From NCBI GenBank assembly GCA_041678005.1, contig JBAYOW010000010.1, positions 1 to 64,000 on the forward strand: a stretch of 64,000 bases of DNA. The letters run 5' to 3'. The notes beneath the pieces were generated by a model, which saw only the letters and a list, made by a program, of their open reading frames with translations, was not told the DNA's origin and made no database searches. This DNA comes from Sulfurivermis sp041678005. Lineage in GTDB: Bacteria; Pseudomonadota; Gammaproteobacteria; Thiohalomonadales; Thiohalomonadaceae. A program made the position numbers and the translations under genes. Positions 44,140 through 52,860 of this stretch are shown in pieces. The stretch's first letter is position 1. Each line of letters starts with the position of its first letter.

Positions 44140-46179
44140 CTAGTCTGCACCGCCAACATGGCGCGGTGCTTCCATCAGCGGCAGTGTGTAGCCCTGATCT
44201 TGAAACAGGCGCAGACAGGCGTCTACAACTACTGGATCAAAGTGTGTGCCACTGTATTGCCTGATTTCAGTCAGGGCATCGTCGATGCCCAGCGCTGGGC
44301 GATAGGGACGGTACATGGCAATCGCCTCGACTACGTCGGCGACGCCGATGATACGTGCGCCCAGCAGGATCTCGTTCTGGCTTAGCCCCTGCGGATAACC
44401 ACTGCCATCCAGACGCTCGTGGTGCTGGTAGACATAATCCGCCACTGGCCATGGAAATTTTATGCCACGCAGGATTTCATAACCGGCCGCTGAATGTGTT
44501 TGCACCAGCGCAAATTGTAGTGCGGAGAGCTTTCCCGGGTAGCTCAGGATTTCCGCCGGCACCTGAATCTTGCCGATATCGTGGATGGTGGCCGCCAGAT
44601 AAATGCCGGTACATTCATCTTGCGACAGCCCCAGTTCCTGGCAGATGTGCCGAGCAAGATCGGCCACTCGGCGCTGGTGCCCTGCCGTATAGGGATCACG
44701 CATCTCAATGGTGGTGGCCATCGCCTGAATAGTGGCCTCCATGCTGTTTTCAAGTTGCAGCAGATATTGTTTGCGCTCTTCTTCGAGTCGCTCACGGGCG
44801 GCAGATACGCGTAGCCAGTTGATGCCAAAGGCAAGATCTGAGGCCAGCTCTTCCAGCAGCTTGAGTTCTTCCTTGTCGAAGGCGTTGGGCTCGGTGGCAT
44901 AAATGGTCAGCATGCCGAAGAGTTGATCTTCACTTTGCAGCGGGAAAGATGCACCGGCCGCCACACCAAGGCGCTGGGCTTCTGCACAATATTGGGCACA
45001 GAGTGTATCGCCTTGAATATGTTGAATGATGTAAGGCTGCCTGCTTTGCCTGGCAGTATCGTTCATATGGGCACTGAGTGTCGCAGGCTCTGGCGTGTGA
45101 TTTTCCTTGATCAGCAAGTGCTCGTCTGGCCTGGCCTCGATCAACAGTCCAAAGGACTGATTGTTGTCAGCGGCATAAAGCCCGGCCTGCACTAAATGGT
45201 AGCCACCGGTATTGACGATAATGCGGCTGATCTCGGTCAGCAGTTGATCTTCACGTTCGGCATGCATCAGCGCCATATTGCAGCTACTTAAGGTCTTCAG
45301 TGCACGATTGACGCGGCGTAGTTTTTCCTCGGCATGGATGCGTTCGGTGACATCCTGGATTGCGCCATCCCAGATGATGTTGTTATCACCCTGCGCTGAT
45401 GGCTTGGTATTGAGCAGGATGTATTTTACTTCTTGTGCGCCAGGGGGGAGCCAGCGGAAGGTCTGGTATAGCCGTTCGCTTTGTTGGGCGCTGTCGGCCA
45501 GAGCCTGTGCGTAGGCTGCTCGATCCTCGACGTGAAGACCGGCAATAAAGAGGCCTGCATCGCGCAGCAGTTCATCCGGCGTTAGTCCAAGTACACTTTC
45601 GGCACCCTTGCTGACATAGCTGTAGCGTATGTCATCGTGGGGAAATTGCAGCATTTGATAGAGCATCTCTGGCACGTTATCGGCCATGCTGCGCAGGCGT
45701 TGTTCCGAAAGCAGGCGAGCCAGGGTGCTTTCAAATAGTCCGGCCACAGCCAGATAGATGTTCAGCAGTTGCTTGCTCAAGGTTATGTTGCCCTTGTGAC
45801 CGACCAGCATGGTGATCAGCGTGTGGCTGCTTGGGGTGATCGGCAACAGGGCAATAACATAGCTGTTAGGTAAGTCGACCTGTTCACTGACGAGAAAGCC
45901 GCTTTCGGTCACTTGTTTTACCAGCTTCGCCAGTTGGCCGAGATTGGTGCAGGCAGCATCGTCCGCCGTTGCATGGCAATAGTGCACACTCATCCCTTCG
46001 CTTGTTGGCTCTTTGGGACGATGTTCGATGAAAGCCACGAGATCGGTGCCGAAGAAATTATGCATGACCTTGCCAAAATCGGCCAGGATATCTTGCATAG
46101 AACTCAAACCGGCCAGGTATTGTGCTGTTTTGGTAACAGCGGCCAGATAATCCCGCTCTGGCGTGGGAATGTCTTTCAC
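44140..46179 (-). CDS. GAF-PAS-GAF sensor with HD-GYP c-di-GMP phosphodiesterase domain
   Basis: A 679-residue soluble signalling protein. A first GAF-like region (about 10-165), a PAS domain (about 170-290, ending DGAIQDVTERIHAEEKL), a second GAF domain (about 300-460) and a C-terminal HD-GYP domain (about 480-650) with HDIGKIQVP and QHHERLDGSGYPQGL; the metal-binding and GYP residues are intact, so c-di-GMP hydrolysis is expected. The start is a GTG whose GTGA overlaps the stop of the corrinoid-reactivating gene, so translation is coupled to it. Linking a c-di-GMP enzyme to a corrinoid methyl-transfer unit is unusual. The signals read by GAF/PAS are unknown. Confidence 0.9.
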   Translation of the reverse strand: MKDIPTPERDYLAAVTKTAQYLAGLSSMQDILADFGKVMHNFFGTDLVAFIEHRPKEPTSEGMSVHYCHATADDAACTNLGQLAKLVKQVTESGFLVSEQVDLPNSYVIALLPITPSSHTLITMLVGHKGNITLSKQLLNIYLAVAGLFESTLARLLSEQRLRSMADNVPEMLYQMLQFPHDDIRYSYVSKGAESVLGLTPDELLRDAGLFIAGLHVEDRAAYAQALADSAQQSERLYQTFRWLPPGAQEVKYILLNTKPSAQGDNNIIWDGAIQDVTERIHAEEKLRRVNRALKTLSSCNMALMHAEREDQLLTEISRIIVNTGGYHLVQAGLYAADNNQSFGLLIEARPDEHLLIKENHTPEPATLSAHMNDTARQSRQPYIIQHIQGDTLCAQYCAEAQRLGVAAGASFPLQSEDQLFGMLTIYATEPNAFDKEELKLLEELASDLAFGINWLRVSAARERLEEERKQYLLQLENSMEATIQAMATTIEMRDPYTAGHQRRVADLARHICQELGLSQDECTGIYLAATIHDIGKIQVPAEILSYPGKLSALQFALVQTHSAAGYEILRGIKFPWPVADYVYQHHERLDGSGYPQGLSQNEILLGARIIGVADVVEAIAMYRPYRPALGIDDALTEIRQYSGTHFDPVVVDACLRLFQDQGYTLPLMEAPRHVGGAD

Positions 46180-47777
46180 GATGCGCCCTGCAGATAAAGA
46201 CTGGTCAGAAAGACATCGTCAAAGTCGTCATATTCAGCCAGATTGATGAATTGAGCCGTGGCGCGTAATTGTGCCAGGGTTTCATTGGCCGAGGCCAATA
46301 ATAGTATATCGCTACAGCCATGCAAGGCAGTATTGCCAACCAGCTCAATGCGTTCTGGGGCAATGTTTGGTAGCAGTCCGATGGACTGGGCATTGGCTAT
46401 ATCGAGGACTCGGCCAAAGGCACCAGCCACGCAGATACGTTGCAGCTCGCTAAATTGCAAGCCGGCCTTAGCACACAAGGCATGTACGCCTACGCCAAGT
46501 GCCGCCTTGGCGCGTTGCAGCAGGTCGATGTCTTTCTTGTTCACCGTCATGTCTTTGCCCGCGACAGAAAATTCAAATATCTCGCTGCCATCCGTGAATC
46601 TGCCAACGGCCGTCAGTCGCCCGGTCTTGCGCAGACAGGCAAGCAGATCGACCAAACCTGTACCACAGATGCCGGTGGCCTGTTCATCGTTGATAGTCAG
46701 GTAGTTGAATGCTTGTGCATTATCCGGGCATAGCACGCGATAGATGGCGCCATTTTCAGCCGGCACTCCGTGGCGCATGCCACTGCTCTCGAAGGCCGGG
46801 CCGCCCGCTGCAGAAGTCACCCATAAAACCTGTCCATCCCATAGGGCTATTTCGGTATTGGTGCCGCAATCAATGAATAATGCGGGTGTGTTTTTAGTTG
46901 TTAGCTGTACTGCCACCAGACCGGCCAACAGATCCGAGCCGACAAAACCCGCCAATGGCGGGACGATGATCACACTGGCTTGTGGGTGGATCCCCCATAT
47001 GTTTGCCCAGCCTGTTGGTTTTGTAGGCGTGCAGTCAAACTGAGTTGCCCACTGGTTGGGCTGTAGCAGTTGTGCTGAATTTTTTTCTGCCAGCAGGGCT
47101 AGCATTGCGGTATTGCCCACTAGCCTTACATCGATTACACGATGCAAATCAAATCCTTCACGGCTGCTTATGTCCAACAGCGCCTCGCCTATCCCTTCGA
47201 TTAGCCGTCGGCTCAGCTCATGTGTGACATGAGTGGATTGTGTGGCCGCCTGCAGGCGAGTGAGGACATCGGCGCCAAAATCCGCTTGCGGATTGCGGCC
47301 TCGGCGATCGGCAAGTTCGCAACCATCAACCAGATCAAAAATAGCCAGACATAAATTGGTTGTGCCTATATCTATCGCCACGCCGCATGGTCGTTTGATG
47401 TCGGCTGCCAGCTTGTGTTGCCGCACAGGTTGACGACAGACAGGTTCTTGCACTAGCAAGGCTGGGCTGGCCTTCCAGTCGGATTTAAGTGAGGGATGAG
47501 ATATTTCAAGTGAAATATCGTCTGTTGGCCTGACTTGACAGGCGAGACGGAAACCATCATCAAGTTCCATTGGTGTCAGGTGCAACTGTTCACTGAGTGT
47601 TGCTGGGCCAGTATCGCCGCTGATGATGCGTATTCGGCACAGTCCACAGGCACCAATACCGCGACAGGCGGAGCGCACGCGGTAATCTGTCGGCTCAAGA
47701 ATATCGCGTATTGATGGCCCTGGTGTGTAGTTCAGGCAGTGAACGTGGCCGTCTTGTAGTATGCGTAATTCAGCCAT
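46176..47777 (-). CDS. Corrinoid reductive-activation protein ([2Fe-2S] plus ASKHA ATPase, RamA/RACE-like)
   Basis: ATP-dependent activator expected to return inactive Co(II) corrinoid to the active Co(I) state. An N-terminal plant-type [2Fe-2S] domain has Cys at about 38, 44, 47 and 80 (CRGIGACGLC, then RLACQV). The large C-terminal part is the DUF4445/ASKHA domain with GVAIDIGTTNLCLAIFDL, LFIDCGTNTEIALWD and VCVAGAFGRVLDIANAQ-like loops. 533 residues is slightly short of typical RACE proteins (about 600-650). It overlaps its two neighbours by 8 and 4 nt. The presence of this gene strongly supports a real corrinoid methyl-transfer role for the unit. Confidence 0.9.
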   Translation of the reverse strand: MAELRILQDGHVHCLNYTPGPSIRDILEPTDYRVRSACRGIGACGLCRIRIISGDTGPATLSEQLHLTPMELDDGFRLACQVRPTDDISLEISHPSLKSDWKASPALLVQEPVCRQPVRQHKLAADIKRPCGVAIDIGTTNLCLAIFDLVDGCELADRRGRNPQADFGADVLTRLQAATQSTHVTHELSRRLIEGIGEALLDISSREGFDLHRVIDVRLVGNTAMLALLAEKNSAQLLQPNQWATQFDCTPTKPTGWANIWGIHPQASVIIVPPLAGFVGSDLLAGLVAVQLTTKNTPALFIDCGTNTEIALWDGQVLWVTSAAGGPAFESSGMRHGVPAENGAIYRVLCPDNAQAFNYLTINDEQATGICGTGLVDLLACLRKTGRLTAVGRFTDGSEIFEFSVAGKDMTVNKKDIDLLQRAKAALGVGVHALCAKAGLQFSELQRICVAGAFGRVLDIANAQSIGLLPNIAPERIELVGNTALHGCSDILLLASANETLAQLRATAQFINLAEYDDFDDVFLTSLYLQGAS

Positions 47778-48786
47778 GGTGCGATCTAGCGGCAGCTACC
47801 AGGGCGGCAATATTTTCTGCTTTGGCCTCTGGCGGAATCTCGCAGCCGGCCGAGAGCAGCAGACCACCGCGTGTGGCAAATAGTTTGGCCAGTGCATGGA
47901 CTTCAGCGGTGATTTTTTCTGGCGTTGAGGTAACAAATGACAGCGGTCGAAAATTGCCCGCCACGCAGGTCCTGGGAAGATCCTGCAGGATGCGTGCTGG
48001 CGTGACATCGTAATCCACATGCAGGATATCCAAACCTAGTTCTGCACAGTATTTCAGGATGGGATCGATGGTGCCGGTGATCATCAACCAGTGCAGCAGT
48101 GCACCTGCCTGGTGAAATGCCGTCAGGATGCGTTTGATTCTTGGCTGGAGAAATTCAGCAAAAAAACGTGGCGGCACGATCACTGATGAGGCGGCTGGAT
48201 CGAAAATCATCGGCAGGTGTACGCCGGCTTCAAGCTGGGCGATACCATAATGAATAGCGATCTCGGTGGCGAAGTCCAGTATTTGCTCGAAGCGATCCGG
48301 ATCATCTGCGGCTAGATAAATACCGTCTTCCATACCGATAAGCTGGGTAGCCAGGGTCATTGGGCCAGTGACTGCACCTATCACCAGGGTTTGCTCACCG
48401 ACTTCCTTGCGTAGCACACTAGCGGCGCGTAGCAGTTCCGGCATGCGCCCGCTGTTATGCGGATCGGGAGTGATAAGTCCATCCAGTGCGCCATCTGCTG
48501 CAATTACATAGTCGGTTATCTCAGGGTATTGGTGTTCGTAGTATTGCAGCACCGAGCCCACCGCCTCGGCTTCCACATATAAATCCATGAAGGCAAACAC
48601 AGCATCGTAGCCATAATGTTGCAGTGCCTGCAGTTGGCAGCGTGCCAACAAATCACCGTCGCAGAGATAGTCACGCAGCGGCACGCCGGCAAGTACAGCG
48701 GCATGGCCGAGCACGGCAGGAACTACTGGCATGCGATCGGTTGGCGCAAAGGCGCTCGCGGCCTTGATACGTTCAATGCTGTTCAT
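47770..48786 (-). CDS. Uroporphyrinogen decarboxylase-family corrinoid methyltransferase (MtaA/CmuA-like)
   Basis: A 338-residue protein of the UroD superfamily, the branch with zinc-dependent methyltransferases working on methyl-corrinoid proteins (MtaA, MtbA, MtsA and the N-half of CmuA), rather than haem biosynthesis. Family pattern: IERIKAASAFAPTDRMPVVP at the N-terminus, VTGPMTLATQLIGMEDGIY, and the C-terminal SAGCEIPPEAKAENIAAL with the conserved Cys. At the usual His-x-Cys zinc site the sequence reads LLHWLMITGT, so the Cys appears absent. Flanked by the corrinoid protein (4-nt overlap) and the reactivator. Substrate unknown; being alone, it may both take the methyl from substrate and load the corrinoid, as CmuA does. 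Confidence 0.85.
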   Translation of the reverse strand: MNSIERIKAASAFAPTDRMPVVPAVLGHAAVLAGVPLRDYLCDGDLLARCQLQALQHYGYDAVFAFMDLYVEAEAVGSVLQYYEHQYPEITDYVIAADGALDGLITPDPHNSGRMPELLRAASVLRKEVGEQTLVIGAVTGPMTLATQLIGMEDGIYLAADDPDRFEQILDFATEIAIHYGIAQLEAGVHLPMIFDPAASSVIVPPRFFAEFLQPRIKRILTAFHQAGALLHWLMITGTIDPILKYCAELGLDILHVDYDVTPARILQDLPRTCVAGNFRPLSFVTSTPEKITAEVHALAKLFATRGGLLLSAGCEIPPEAKAENIAALVAAARSHHG

Positions 48787-49427
48787 TGACTGACTCCTTG
48801 TGCGATCTGCTCAAGGTAGCGCACGCCATCAAAGGCAGTTTCAGCCACAAAATCAACATTGAGTTCAGTTGTGCTGGCCTGTTTCAGCGCGGCACCACCG
48901 GCGACTATCTTCACCTGTGACAGACCGCGTGCCAGCAGGGCTGGGCGCACCTTGCGTACCTGCGGGATGATGGAAGTAATCAGCCCGCTGACCAGCACTG
49001 CGCTGGCATTTTCGCGCTGGGCCGTGCTAACCACGGTTTCTATCGGGCAATCCTTGCCGCAGTCGATAACGCGATAACCTTTACCGAGCAAAACTATCTT
49101 GACGATCTTTTTGCCCAGATCGTGAATATCGCCTTCCAGAGTTGCGATGACAAAGGTGGCGCGTCCCTTGTCCGGTAATCCACCTTCGGGATATAGCTCA
49201 TTGACCACAGCCGAGACGGCACGGCCAACCAGCATGATCTCTAATAGATTGAAGCCCTCGACAGTGCATTTGTCATCGAGTTGCTGCATAGCCACTTCCA
49301 GACCTTCATTGACGATCTGCTCGGCGCTGATGCCTGTCTGCTGCAACTGTTTGGCCGCAGCCAGCGATGCGGCACTATCGCCTTCCAACAGGGCATCTAT
49401 TATTGTTCGCATAATTGGTCTGCTCAT
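48783..49427 (-). CDS. Corrinoid-binding methyl carrier protein (MtaC-like)
   Basis: Small vitamin-B12 carrier with an N-terminal helical cap domain (about residues 5-85) and a C-terminal Rossmann B12-binding domain. The cobalt-ligand motif is complete: GDIHDLGKKIV, with the lower ligand His, followed by SGL (in VLVSGLITS) and GG (in IVAGGAAL) at the normal spacing. Close to 215 residues, matching MtaC/MtbC proteins. The start is uncertain: ATG 49427 is preferred for length, ATG 49412 is an alternative, and the frame is open to 49538, where the added residues are not family-like. First gene of the four-gene overlapping unit. Confidence 0.88.
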   Translation of the reverse strand: MSRPIMRTIIDALLEGDSAASLAAAKQLQQTGISAEQIVNEGLEVAMQQLDDKCTVEGFNLLEIMLVGRAVSAVVNELYPEGGLPDKGRATFVIATLEGDIHDLGKKIVKIVLLGKGYRVIDCGKDCPIETVVSTAQRENASAVLVSGLITSIIPQVRKVRPALLARGLSQVKIVAGGAALKQASTTELNVDFVAETAFDGVRYLEQIAQGVSQ

Positions 49428-49837
49428 CTCAGGGTATGTGATCGCGACTATATGGGTTGACACGCATATTTCACCTGGTATGCGAAAAATTTCTGCTGTT
49501 GTCAGTTGACAGCCACTCCGGTCAGGAGTGGTTTTCACAGGCTTTTATTGATGATGAAGTGTAGCCAGATGCCGCTGCCGGATTTTTCGGGCTTGTGTCA
49601 TGGTCAGCATTTACCATGCAAATAACAATGGAAATCTATTTGGTTAGGTCTGGAATTCAGGTTAAGCGGCTATTAACACGAAATCAACAGGAATGTGGCG
49701 GAGTGCGCCATTGAAAACAACAAAGGTGGCCTCGGTGCAAGTGGGCTACATGCTATTTCTTATCTGACAGATTGGCACGTTATGTGCAGAAGTGTCTGCG
49801 TGACGATTTCGTGGCATAGTCCCGGGGTAGGAAAAAC
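49428..49837. other. Divergent intergenic region of corrinoid unit and fliE
   Basis: No gene is supported here. It holds a copy of the GGTGAAATATGC element on the minus strand (49464-49475), an inverted repeat CCACTCC (49513-49519) / GGAGTGG (49525-49531) followed by four T on the plus strand, and the sigma-54 promoter of fliE (listed separately). No cobalamin riboswitch signature was found upstream of the corrinoid genes. Confidence 0.5.
49772..49788 (+). promoter_or_regulatory. Sigma-54 promoter of the fliE operon
   Basis: TTGGCACG-TTAT-GTGCA matches the sigma-54 consensus with GG and GC exactly 10 nt apart, about 50 nt before the fliE ATG. Expected transcription start is near 49799. In polar-flagellum bacteria this operon is driven by sigma-54 with FleQ/FlrC activators, which fits. 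Confidence 0.85.
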
Positions 49838-50158
49838 ATGAATACTATCGATACCAGTCAATTACTTACACAATTACGCGCCGCAGCTGCAGTGGCTCGT
49901 GGCACGCCAGCGGAAAATCCGGCAGCAACATCTGGCGTCAGTTTTTCGTCGCTTTTGCAGGATTCCATAGGTCAGGTAAATGCTATGCAACAAGAGGCCT
50001 CACAGATGAAGTCAGCAGTAAGCATGGGGGATACCTCGGTATCATTGGCCGATACGATGATCATGACCAATAAAGCCGGACTTGGTTTCCAGGCAATGGT
50101 ACAGACCCGCAACAAGCTGGTCGAGGCCTATCAGGAAATCATGCGCATGCAGGTTTAG
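49838..50158 (+). CDS. fliE: Flagellar hook-basal body protein FliE
   Basis: Small rod-junction protein between the MS ring and the rod, exported by the flagellar apparatus. 106 residues. The second half shows the FliE signature: VSFSSLLQDSIGQVNAMQQE and then VSLADTMIMTNKAGLGFQAMVQTRNKLVEA (given in parts), ending in YQEIMRMQV. No cleaved signal peptide, as expected. First gene of the operon, preceded by a sigma-54 promoter. Confidence 0.95.
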   Translation: MNTIDTSQLLTQLRAAAAVARGTPAENPAATSGVSFSSLLQDSIGQVNAMQQEASQMKSAVSMGDTSVSLADTMIMTNKAGLGFQAMVQTRNKLVEAYQEIMRMQV

Positions 50159-50221
50159 GGTTGAACCGGGCTTAATAGTTTGGGTTTTTGGCTTGGATTC
50201 TGATTGAAGGCGGATACGAAG

Positions 50222-51835
50222 ATGGAAATGGTAAAAGCAGATAGTTTGGCCGGACCGTTTGCTGGTTTTGTCAATTTGCCAGCGGTAAGGCAGGTTGGCT
50301 TGATGTTTGGCCTGGCGGCCAGCGTTGCCCTGGGGGTGGCAGTGGTACTTTGGTCACAGGAACCAAGCTACAGTGTGCTGTATGCCAATTTGGGCAACAC
50401 GGATACCTCGCAGGTAATGGAAACCTTGCAGAAGCAGGGCGTGAAATATCGACTGGATGAAAAAACCGGCGCGCTGATGGTGCCTGCAAGTGCTGTACAT
50501 GAGTTGCGCTTGAAGCTGGCCGATGAGGGTTTGCCTCATGGCAGTACGGCCAGCCTGGATATGCTGCAGCAGAAGCAGGAATTTGGCACCAGTCAGTTCA
50601 TGGAGACAGCACGTTATCAGTATGCCCTGGAAGGTGAGCTGGCTCGTTCGGTGATGACCATCAGTAGCGTGGAAAAGGCTCGTGTGCATCTGGCATTACC
50701 CAAACAGACTGCGTTTATCCGTGAACGTCAGCAGCCCAGTGCCTCGGTATTGGTGTCGCTTTATTCCGGTCGCGTGCTGGAGGAATCCCAGGTAGCCGCA
50801 ATCACCCATATGGTGTCTTCCAGCATCCCTAATCTGGAGCCAGGTCGAGTGACTGTAGTGGATCAAAAGGGTCGTCTGCTGACCGGTAAACAAAAGGCGG
50901 ATGGCGCGGTCAATCAGGAACAGTTTGAATATACGCGCAAGCTGGAGGAAGGCTATATTGCCCGGATTGAAAATATAATTGCTCCCATCGTTGGCCTGCA
51001 GGGTGTGCGTGCCCAGGTGTCGGCCGAGGTGGATTTCACTTTGACCGAGCAGACTCAGGAAAGCTATAACCCGGATCTGCCTGCTTTGCGTAGCGAGCAA
51101 TTCTATGAAGAAAGCTCGGCTACGGACGGGATACAGGGAATTCCTGGGGCGCTGAGCAATACGCCTCCAACTACCGCGACAGTACCGGAAGTGGCAACTG
51201 CCAGGACCGGCGCAATAACTGCCTCACAGAATGGTCGTCATCTCAACCGTGCCACACGCAACTATGAGCTGGATCGCACCATCAGTCACAGCAAGCTGGC
51301 AACCGGTCAGGTGCGTCGTCTGTCGGTGGCTGTGTTGGTAGATGATCGACAAGTAATTAATGAGGAGGGTGAAACTGTGCGCGAGCCGCGCAGCGCTGAG
51401 GAATTAGAACGTATTTCTGCGCTGGTACGCGAGGCGGTTGGCTTCAGTGTCCAGCGCGGTGATACGGTTAATGTCATCAGCGCACCTTTCCAGCTTGATC
51501 ATGCGGTAGAGCCTCTGCCTGAGCTACCAATGTGGAAACAGTCCTGGGTGATGGATTTTGGCAAACAGTTGCTGGGCTTGCTGGTGGTATTAATGCTGGT
51601 ATTCGGTGTGTTGCGACCGCTACTGCGTACTTTGGCAACTGCCAAGCCAGCCGAATTTACTCCAGCTCTGGCACAGGATCAGGTGAGCCTGGGTGCCCCG
51701 GCAGATGTGATGCAATTGCCGCAGCAAGGTAGCTATGAAGGTAATATAGGCTTGATACGTGACATGGCGCGCGAGGATCCCAAGCATGTGGCACAGGTGG
51801 TGAAGACCTGGGTATCTGGTGGTGATGACAAGTAA
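50222..51835 (+). CDS. fliF: Flagellar MS-ring protein FliF
   Basis: Builds the inner-membrane MS ring that nucleates flagellum assembly. First membrane helix near residues 25-45 (VGLMFGLAASVALGVAVVLW), the conserved YSVLYANLGNTDTSQVMETL and ring-building motifs, a long periplasmic part with VHLALPKQTAFIRERQQPSAS, and a second helix near the C-terminus (LLGLLVVLMLVFGVLRPLL) before the FliG-binding tail. From the ATG at 50222 it has 537 residues; a TTG at 50204 would add six. Both have a purine-rich stretch upstream. Confidence 0.96.
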   Translation: MEMVKADSLAGPFAGFVNLPAVRQVGLMFGLAASVALGVAVVLWSQEPSYSVLYANLGNTDTSQVMETLQKQGVKYRLDEKTGALMVPASAVHELRLKLADEGLPHGSTASLDMLQQKQEFGTSQFMETARYQYALEGELARSVMTISSVEKARVHLALPKQTAFIRERQQPSASVLVSLYSGRVLEESQVAAITHMVSSSIPNLEPGRVTVVDQKGRLLTGKQKADGAVNQEQFEYTRKLEEGYIARIENIIAPIVGLQGVRAQVSAEVDFTLTEQTQESYNPDLPALRSEQFYEESSATDGIQGIPGALSNTPPTTATVPEVATARTGAITASQNGRHLNRATRNYELDRTISHSKLATGQVRRLSVAVLVDDRQVINEEGETVREPRSAEELERISALVREAVGFSVQRGDTVNVISAPFQLDHAVEPLPELPMWKQSWVMDFGKQLLGLLVVLMLVFGVLRPLLRTLATAKPAEFTPALAQDQVSLGAPADVMQLPQQGSYEGNIGLIRDMAREDPKHVAQVVKTWVSGGDDK

Positions 51836-51849
51836 TTGGGTACAGATGC

Positions 51850-52860
51850 ATGGCTGAGAAAAAGACAAATCTGAGTGGGCCTGAACGTGCTGCCATACTA
51901 ATGATGGCGGTCGGTGAGGAAGTGGCTACTGCCATCATGAAGCATATGGGGCCGAAGGAAGTGCAGCGCATCGGTGAGGCGATGGCTTTGACCTCCAATG
52001 TCTCACGTGAACAGGTGGAGGATGTAGTGTCTAATTTTGCCCAGACCTTTGGTGATCAGACTGCCATAGGCGTGGGCGCCGAGGATTATTTGCGTAAAAT
52101 TCTGGTCAACTCACTTGGTGAGGAAAAGGCCGCTGGTTTGATTGATCGCATCCTGGTTGGCCGTTCCTCCAAGGGGCTGGAAGCACTTAAATGGATGGAA
52201 CCACGCGCAATCGCTGAGGTGGTGCGTCTTGAGCATCCACAGATCATCGCTATCGTATTGTCGTATCTGGATAGTGATCAGGCCGCCAGTGTTTTGTCTT
52301 TATTGCCTGAAAATATGCGCGCCGATATATTGATGCGTATCGCCAGTCTCGATGGCATTCAGCCCAGCGCCCTGCAGGAGCTGGATGAGATCCTTGATAA
52401 GCAGTTCTCTGGCGCCACAGGCAGCCTCAAATCTTCCAGTGTCGGCGGTACCAAGGCCGCAGCCAATATTCTCAATTTCATGGATACCTCCATCGAAGGG
52501 GCGATACTGGAACGCGTCAGTGCGGTTGACAATGATTTGGCGCAGAAAATCCAGGATCTCATGTTTGTCTTTGATAATCTGGCTGAGGTGGACGATCGCA
52601 GTATCCAGGCGCTATTGCGTGAGATATCTTCTGATACCTTAATCATTGCCTTGAAGGGTGCCGATAACACTGTATTGGATAAAATCCTTAAGAACATGTC
52701 CAAGCGCGCTGCCGAGATGATGCGTGATGATCTGGAGGTGCGCGGCCCGGTACGCCTGTCTGAAGTAGAGTCGGCACAGAAAGAAATCCTGTCTATTGCC
52801 CGTCGCATGGCCGATGCAGGAGATATTTCTCTGGGAGGCGGTGGTGATGAGTTCGTCTAA
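51850..52860 (+). CDS. fliG: Flagellar motor switch protein FliG
   Basis: Rotor component that engages the stator and sets rotation sense. 336 residues, three armadillo-like domains. Key patterns: LSGPERAAILMMAVGEE near the start, the EHPQIIAIVLSYLD motif in the middle domain, and the C-terminal motor domain with FDNLAEVDDRSIQALLREI and the charged residues that contact MotA (for example in MMRDDLEVRGPVRLSEVE). Begins 14 nt after fliF; its end overlaps the fliH start by 14 nt. Confidence 0.96.
   Translation: MAEKKTNLSGPERAAILMMAVGEEVATAIMKHMGPKEVQRIGEAMALTSNVSREQVEDVVSNFAQTFGDQTAIGVGAEDYLRKILVNSLGEEKAAGLIDRILVGRSSKGLEALKWMEPRAIAEVVRLEHPQIIAIVLSYLDSDQAASVLSLLPENMRADILMRIASLDGIQPSALQELDEILDKQFSGATGSLKSSSVGGTKAAANILNFMDTSIEGAILERVSAVDNDLAQKIQDLMFVFDNLAEVDDRSIQALLREISSDTLIIALKGADNTVLDKILKNMSKRAAEMMRDDLEVRGPVRLSEVESAQKEILSIARRMADAGDISLGGGGDEFV

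Noticed and set aside
49428..49560. Cobalamin riboswitch before the corrinoid genes
   Set aside because: The GGAGTGG hairpin is superficially similar, but no B12-box segment or the expected long fold was found.
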